Below, piece after piece: positions 59,181-64,000 of a stretch of DNA of 64,000 bases. The stretch spans positions 4,677,205 through 4,741,204 of the forward strand of contig NC_045138.2 in NCBI RefSeq assembly GCF_008831285.2, given 5' to 3'. The position numbers and the translations under genes were made by a program. Below the pieces are notes generated by a model. It was not told the DNA's origin and searched no databases. It worked only from the letters and a program-made list of their open reading frames with translations. Numbering within the stretch: the stretch's first letter is position 1; each line of letters opens with the position of its first letter. The DNA is from Nymphaea colorata (lineage: Eukaryota; Streptophyta; Magnoliopsida; Nymphaeales; Nymphaeaceae).

Positions 59181-59339
59181 TCTACCAGTCAATGGCTTCA
59201 ATTTTCGCATCATTAGGTTTTTTCAATCACGCAATCAACAATATCACATAGGTCCGGATGCTATAAGAAAGTAAATTAAAAGGCTGCTCATGGTGAAAAT
59301 AGTTGTTGAATTTCTGCTTTGATTGACAAAAATGGTCAG
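59181..59339. other. Junction spacer beyond block B
   Basis: The sequence after the duplication edge has no counterpart at 17910. It ends in an acceptor-like ATGGTCAG at 59339. Confidence 0.4.
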
Positions 59340-59486
59340 GTCAAAATCGAGTGCATAGTGGCGAGTGGAGGTGCAAGGGACGTGATTTGTGAAACGGTGG
59401 ACAAGCTTGGTGCTGACATCTTGATCGTGGGTGACAAGAAAAGGGCTCGTTCAGTTCAAACTGCAGCCTTTTTTGAACTGAATTAG
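59340..59486 (+). pseudogene. Universal stress protein (USP) exon fragment
   Basis: After a CAG acceptor the frame reads VKIECIVASGGARDVICETV, then DKLGADILIVGDKKR, then unrelated residues to a TAG at 59484. It resembles the plant USP-A block (...VxxGDxRDxICExVEKLGADLLVVGSxG), the C-terminal half of the alpha/beta ATP-binding fold. The expected GSxGxGxxxR loop after the VVG is replaced by DKKR. No ATG, N-terminal half or further exon is present. It lies 160 bp past the edge of the segmental duplication and just before a CT microsatellite. Family call from motif memory. Confidence 0.55.
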
Positions 59487-59549
59487 TCTTCCCCCTTGCT
59501 CTTGTGCTGCGTGAGAGGTCTTGCGGCAACTCTTCCTTCCAGCTTGCAG

Positions 59550-59608
<59 letters not shown>

Positions 59609-60159
59609 CAGAAATAATTCAGGGATGCACAAGGAAGCTGCTTTTTGAACTGACATTAGCGGATACTAAATAAAAAAAACCATTGGCTCGACACTGCTGT
59701 GGAGAAATTTGTGTTCAACGAACATTCTGTCTAACTTTGCAATAGCATGTTTACAAAAAGATCTTTAGATGCCTGGCATATTCCATAGGATCTTGGCGAT
59801 CATTGATTTTGAGTTTAAGGACTGATAACCTCGTATTGTATTAATGGCAACCGCTCCACTCATCTTTAATTAAATATGCTTCTTTTTTAAAACCAGAAAG
59901 ACTGAACCTCCTACTGTATTAGTGGCGATCACTCCACTCATCTTTAATTTTGCTTGCCCCACATAACAAGACATGTATGTTAATATTCACGAGTCAACAG
60001 TCTCGCTCAGCCATTTGATTTACCTCATACCTTTCCATTACTAGGGATGTACACGAGCCGAGTCAAGCTCACTCGAACTCGACTCATATCTTGTTTATCC
60101 ATCGGCTCTATCCCTATCAGCTCTGTTTACTCGAACTCGACTCATATCTTGTTCATCCA
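59487..60159. other. Spacer with a long (CT)n and a 58-bp tandem repeat
   Basis: (CT)n at 59552-59606, preceded by CTTGCAGGTA and followed by TCTTGCAGAAA. A remnant of the CTCGAG-type element starts near 60044 (ACGAGCCGAGTCAAGC). ACTCGAACTCGACTCATATC begins a 58-bp unit repeated at 60071 and 60129. Confidence 0.55.
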
Positions 60160-61023
60160 TCGGCTCTTTCCCTGTCAGATCTGTTTTCTTCCAATTGTAA
60201 TCATCAATCAACACAAACTCAGGAGATTGGAGTAAAAATCAATTGCAACCAGGAAAAAGAACATCAAATCCGATTGCAATCACCAAAGCCATTGATAGGA
60301 GTAAAGAAATACAGAAACAGAAATTTATGAAAGAAATGCAAAAAATTATTCCAAAAAATTCCAGATTTTTAAGTAAATTAAGGTTGTTTAGGTTGAAAGA
60401 TAATTGAGACACCATAAAAAGAATCTTTAAGAAAGCGCTTTTCAGATAAAAATGCAGTTACATATCAAGTACTTAACCTACTGAGCGTTAAAAGTACATT
60501 TTAAAACTTAAGCAATCTTAACATTGAGTAGCTTTTTTTTAATTTCTTCGAAAGGAAAAATGCCTAGATACAACTTGTCATGAAGCTACTAAATAGATAT
60601 TGCATAAGAAATAAGAATGAAAATGTCAAATAGCAATTAAATGATGATACCATAATCAATGTGGCTATCTGTGTTGTGCTTTAGTTTTGGAGGCCAGAAA
60701 ATTACTTGGAAAAAATCAAGTGAAAGTAAACACCCTGGTGTGTCCCGGTATCCATGTTGCCATCTTGATACACCAATAAGGCATGGAGACAAATTTGGTG
60801 CAGGTGAAAATGACCAGCTAGGAGCCAAACCAAAAAAAAAAAAAGAATCGCACTGCAAAAAACATGAGATTTATTAACGGCCAGAAAATGTCAATAAAAG
60901 TTACAAAACCGTCAGTATAAGTATTATCAACTGTGCATGCAATCTGTTACTGTAGATGGTATCGTTGAAGCATTCACTGGCAGATATGTCAACCGTTGGT
61001 ACATGTCCACTTCTCCTGTCAAT
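60160..61023. mobile_element. CACTA-like element, copy 2 (inverted)
   Basis: Reverse-complement homologue of 3061-3900. Shared landmarks are AATTGCAACCAGGAAAAAGA near 60240, CACCCTGGTGTGTCCCGGTA near 60730 and GATATGTCAACCGT near 60985. The terminal CACTACAAAAAA is not reached, because the Harbinger-type end at 61024-61027 interrupts the subterminal region, so the Harbinger element inserted into this copy. Confidence 0.6.
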
Positions 61024-61254
61024 AAGGGCCCGTTTGATGGGCGGGTGAAAGTGGGCGGGGGAGGAAAAATTTGTACGGGCGGGTGAAATTTCACCCGCCC
61101 GGTTGAGTAGCCATCAAACGGGGTGGAATTCCACCCGTTTAACCGAAGAGGGAGCGGGTGGAATTCCACCCGCTCGAAAGTCCAAGCTCGGAATATACCC
61201 ATCATGCTATTCTGCTGCAGCGCTCGAAGTCCCTCCGCAACGCTCGACCTCCCT

Positions 61255-61363
61255 CCGCAACTCCTCCTCCCTCGTGCCTTCTCACTGCCAGGTCTCATCG
61301 TCGACCGTCGCAAGACCCTCAAGCGGCCGGCGTCGGAGGTTTTTCTGCCGGTATATCTCTCTG

Positions 61364-61411
<48 letters not shown>

Positions 61412-61735
61412 CGTCGCTAGCTGCCCACATTTCCCCCCTTTCTTCCGCACATTTCCCCCCTTTCTCTGTGCTGGGTAGCACCCTCAAATGCCCCCATTTT
61501 TTCCCCCCTCAAACGCCCCCATTTTTTTCCTCCCTCGTGCCTTCTCACTGCCAGGGTTTCACCGTCGACTGTCGCAACACCCTCAAGCGGCCGGCGTCGG
61601 ACATTTTTCTGCCGGTATATCTCTCTGTCGCTCTCTCTCTCTCTCTCTCCCCGTCGCTAGCTGCCCACATTTCCCCCTTTCTTCCGCACATTTCCCCCCT
61701 TTCTCTGTGCTGGGTAGTTCCCTCAGACGCCATAA
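61255..61735 (+). repeat. ~265-bp tandem duplication in the element leader
   Basis: CCTCCCTCGTGCCTTCTCAC to CTCTGTGCTGGGTAG occurs twice (about 61267-61472 and 61530-61717), including GCGGCCGGCGTCGGA and the CT microsatellite, which is longer in the first unit (61366-61410) than in the second. A 226-codon Ser/Leu/Pro-rich frame across it is a by-product of the CT runs. Confidence 0.75.
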
Positions 61736-63428
61736 TCTTCACTCCTCCATTTCCGCTTTTTGTATCTTTGATTTATGTGGTTCTTTTGTTTTTTTTTATT
61801 TAATTTCATGTTTTGTTTCTCTTGTTGGGTGTTCACATTTCTTATCGTTCTTATTTGCGGCAGTCTGTGTAAACGAGCAGCTAAGTAATAGAAGCATTGT
61901 AGTTATCCTTATCGTTCTTGAACGATGAGCTAATGCTATATGTTATGTTTCACATCTTCCTGGGTGTTTTTGTTTCTTTAAGTTACTTTTTATGGTTATT
62001 TGCGAAACAAAACCTTGTTTCTTTCGAGGGAATTTTATCTTGCTAAAGCAGATGATCGCCTACAGATTCCCCTGTAGGAGTTATATGAATTGAGCTCCAT
62101 GTATTGAAAACAAGCTTTTGGTGGAGGCATAGAAATGGTTGCCTTAACCTTATCTCGTTATCAGTATCGCCGTTCTTTTCTCTGAGTTTCATTATGTTAT
62201 CCCTTAGGGCATTTGGGCCCTTAGATAGAAACGGGGCTTAGATTTCAGCGACGCAAGTTGCCTGTACAGGGACCTATCTGACAATAAGAGAAGAATCTAT
62301 TTTTCTCATTTGCCTGTACAGGGACCTGTCTTGCCTTCTCAAGTTCTTTTGTGAAAGACCAACAGTAAGAGTACCACAGTGCCTTATAACTTAAAACCTG
62401 CAAAAAAGAACAGGGCCTAGCTCTCTGTATCTACGGGAGAGTGAATTTCTTTCGAATTAGTTCCTAGTAGAACTGTTGTATCCTTTTCCATTTTTATTCT
62501 CTTTCCTTTACCAATTGTCATTGTCTTGGCCAAGTGTATGATAGAAGGGAACATGAATGTCTAAGGGTGCTTTTAACTTTTAAGTAGTGCATAACAATCA
62601 CCGTGTAGATTCTTCCTGTTTCTAGGATGTTGGTTTTCTTCAACTTATATCGGAGGCTTGCAGAAGCAAAATGGGCTGCATGAGATGGAGAAAGATGCCT
62701 GAATTAATAGGCAGTTTGTTCATAAATAACGTTGTTCACGCCTCCGGTGTCTAATTGTTCTATTCTCAGTTATTGTTCTCTTATATGTTTTTCACAAAAG
62801 AAAAACATGTAATGATCTTTTCTATGGATGAAACATAATATATAGCATTAGCTCATCGTTCTCACAAAAACATTTATATTTCACTTTGTCTTTACAACAA
62901 ATAGAGCCATTGTTTGGAGCTTGTAGTGGTTAATCTTTTTCTTTTTGTATTTGACACAGATTCTCTCTATTGCAAGAATCAAGTTTTAACTTTTATTGGA
63001 TTTAGAGTGCGGTTTTCACTTGATTCCTATTGCAAAAATAGTTGCTATTCTTTTTGCATAAAGCTTGCATCAAATTTTGGCAACATTGCTAGGGAACGAC
63101 AAATTAAAATCCCAAATATTCAGTTTATTGCTGACATCTTTTGTACTTATCATGTGTTATTAGTTTGCTTTGGTTCTTGGAAACCCATTTTTTGCACATA
63201 TGGATTGTAAGATCATAATTGCGTAATTAGCATAGCTTGAGATGAATTTCCTTTCTTTTCTGTGTATGAAAGGTCTACTTATGCTTTTAATTGGCAATGG
63301 TGGAAACTTTATGTCATGCTTTTTCTTTTGGTTTTTGATGCTCCTTTGTCGTTGTTTCTCGTACAACTGTTCTTCATGCTAGATTTATATTATTGTTACT
63401 GTGAAGAATTATTATACAAAACGTTAAC
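61736..63428 (+). other. Non-coding leader/intron region before the Myb/SANT gene
   Basis: AT-rich with T-rich tracts and no domain-bearing frame. The word GCCTGTACAGGGACCT occurs twice (62261 and 62312). It may be 5' UTR with an intron; in-frame TGA at 63402 isolates the downstream ATG. Confidence 0.45.
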
Positions 63429-64000
63429 ATGGAAGACAGCGGTCCTTCAAGAGAAAATCTTACGTGGACTGAACCACAAATGGATTACTTAGTCCAGCTT
63501 CTTGTGGAGCAGTCACGCATCCTTGGCATGAAATCTGGTGGAGGTTTGAAGCCCAAAGCATACACAGCTATTGAAAAAGCAATGATGGATAGATTCGGTC
63601 CAGAATTCACGAAAGACAAAATAAAAAACAAATTGAAGCATTCCAAACCCAACTTGACAGTGATGAAGGAAATGTTGAACACAAGTGGGTTTGGCTACGA
63701 CCCAATTAACAAATGCATTGAGGTCGACCCCCAAGTATGGAACGACTACATTGAGGTAAATTATAAAATTAATATTGTTAGGTTTTGTCTCACATGTATT
63801 TGCTTCTGCAATATTTGAACACATGAATTTTTTCAGAAATATCCGAATAGGAAAAAGTACAGAGGTCCAAAAGTTTGGAGATACTATGATGAGTTCGCCG
63901 AGGTATATGGCGAATCTCATGCAATTGGGCAAAACGCAGTCACATTAAACAACGTGCTTGAAGTTGAGACTGAACCACTCCCATGTACACCTGCATCTCA
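63429..64000 (+). CDS. Myb/SANT-like DNA-binding protein, 5' part (two exons)
   Basis: Exon 1 is 63429-63755 (109 codons, MEDSGPSRENLTWTEPQMDY...). It ends at GAG|GTAAAT; an 81-bp intron ends TTTTTTCAG at 63836, and exon 2 (63837 onward) stays open to the window edge in phase 0. Residues 11-125 fit the plant Myb/SANT-like domain (Myb_DNA-bind_3): an opening LTWTEPQMDYLVQLLVEQ helix, then DRFGPEFTKDKIKNKLKHSK, LNTSGFGYDP with the VDPQVWNDYIE block, and after splicing KYPNRKKYRGPKVW...YDEFAEVYG. Such proteins bind DNA and are known as stand-alone factors or as ORF1 partners of PIF/Harbinger transposase. An in-frame stop 27 bases upstream fixes this ATG as the first. The context 2.4 kb inside a Harbinger-type terminus favours the transposon role. 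The C-terminus is outside the window. Confidence 0.8.

Larger units (their letters stand above)
61027..64000 (+). mobile_element. Putative PIF/Harbinger element, 5' part, with Myb/SANT ORF1
   Basis: It starts GGGCCCGTTTGATGGG directly after TAA (61024-61026). GGGCGGGTG and TTTCACCCGCCC subterminal inverted words follow, then a pyrimidine-rich leader, a 1.7-kb non-coding stretch that may hold a 5' intron, and a Myb/SANT-like gene from 63429. Harbinger elements typically encode a Myb-like ORF1 plus a DDE transposase. The transposase, if present, lies beyond the window. The leader and ends are shared with 23282-24425. Confidence 0.5.

Noticed and set aside
61123-61803. 226-codon open frame rich in Ser, Leu and Pro
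   Set aside because: It arises from CT microsatellites and a duplicated pyrimidine-rich leader; all three frames are open and no domain is visible.

Overview
This window looks like nuclear DNA of a flowering plant. It is AT-rich and dominated by mobile-element remains. Its recognisable proteins are plant families: a CC-NB-LRR immune receptor, a PLS-type PPR, a TBL/DUF231 xylan O-acetyltransferase, a DA1-type LIM exon, an MSL1-type mechanosensitive-channel exon, and a Myb/SANT-like protein with a plant-type intron. The species cannot be named from the sequence.

Only two genes look potentially functional. The first is a complete intron-less CC-NB-LRR gene on the minus strand (35116-38613). The second is the 5' part of a Myb/SANT-like gene (exon 1 at 63429-63755, exon 2 from 63837) that runs off the right edge. 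It lies about 2.4 kb inside what looks like the left end of a PIF/Harbinger-type DNA transposon (61027), so it is probably that element's ORF1.

Left part (1-20 kb): a 1.25-kb palindrome made of two convergent copia LTR/primer-binding-site units; a degenerate GGATCT-type repeat; a CACTA-like element end; a 1.5-kb unclassified repeat (family R); an MSL1 exon inside a Harbinger-like element; a TBL pseudogene; a 4.5-kb Harbinger/Tourist-like element (10595-15094) carrying a DA1 LIM exon and a four-copy 177-bp tandem array; and a splice-consistent two-exon fragment of an unrecognised gene (18416-18934, minus).

Middle (20-42 kb): a purine-rich block, a second degenerate repeat field, a non-autonomous Harbinger-like element (23282-24425), two NLR relics (25590-26200 and 28890-29210), a possible large solo LTR (29282-32214), a second R repeat, the intact NLR, and an orphan copy of the NLR 5' flank (40626-40945). 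Together these read as a decayed same-strand NLR cluster.

Right part (42-64 kb): an L1-type LINE fragment with a nested small element, a 1-kb foldback, a frameshifted PPR pseudogene, and a second copy of much of the left part. Sequences 5432-6222 and 12701-17909 recur at 53227-54027 and 54028-59180, joined directly, with 6.5 kb missing between them. A universal-stress-protein exon fragment, an inverted copy of the CACTA-like element and the Harbinger/Myb unit close the window.

The most interesting theme is exon capture by PIF/Harbinger-like elements. Ends with GGGCCC-TTTGATGG and 3-bp TTA/TAA flanks enclose or adjoin foreign exons of MSL1 and DA1. The two copies of the MSL1 carrier keep complementary ends: the left TIR survives only near 53084 and the right TIR only near 6866.
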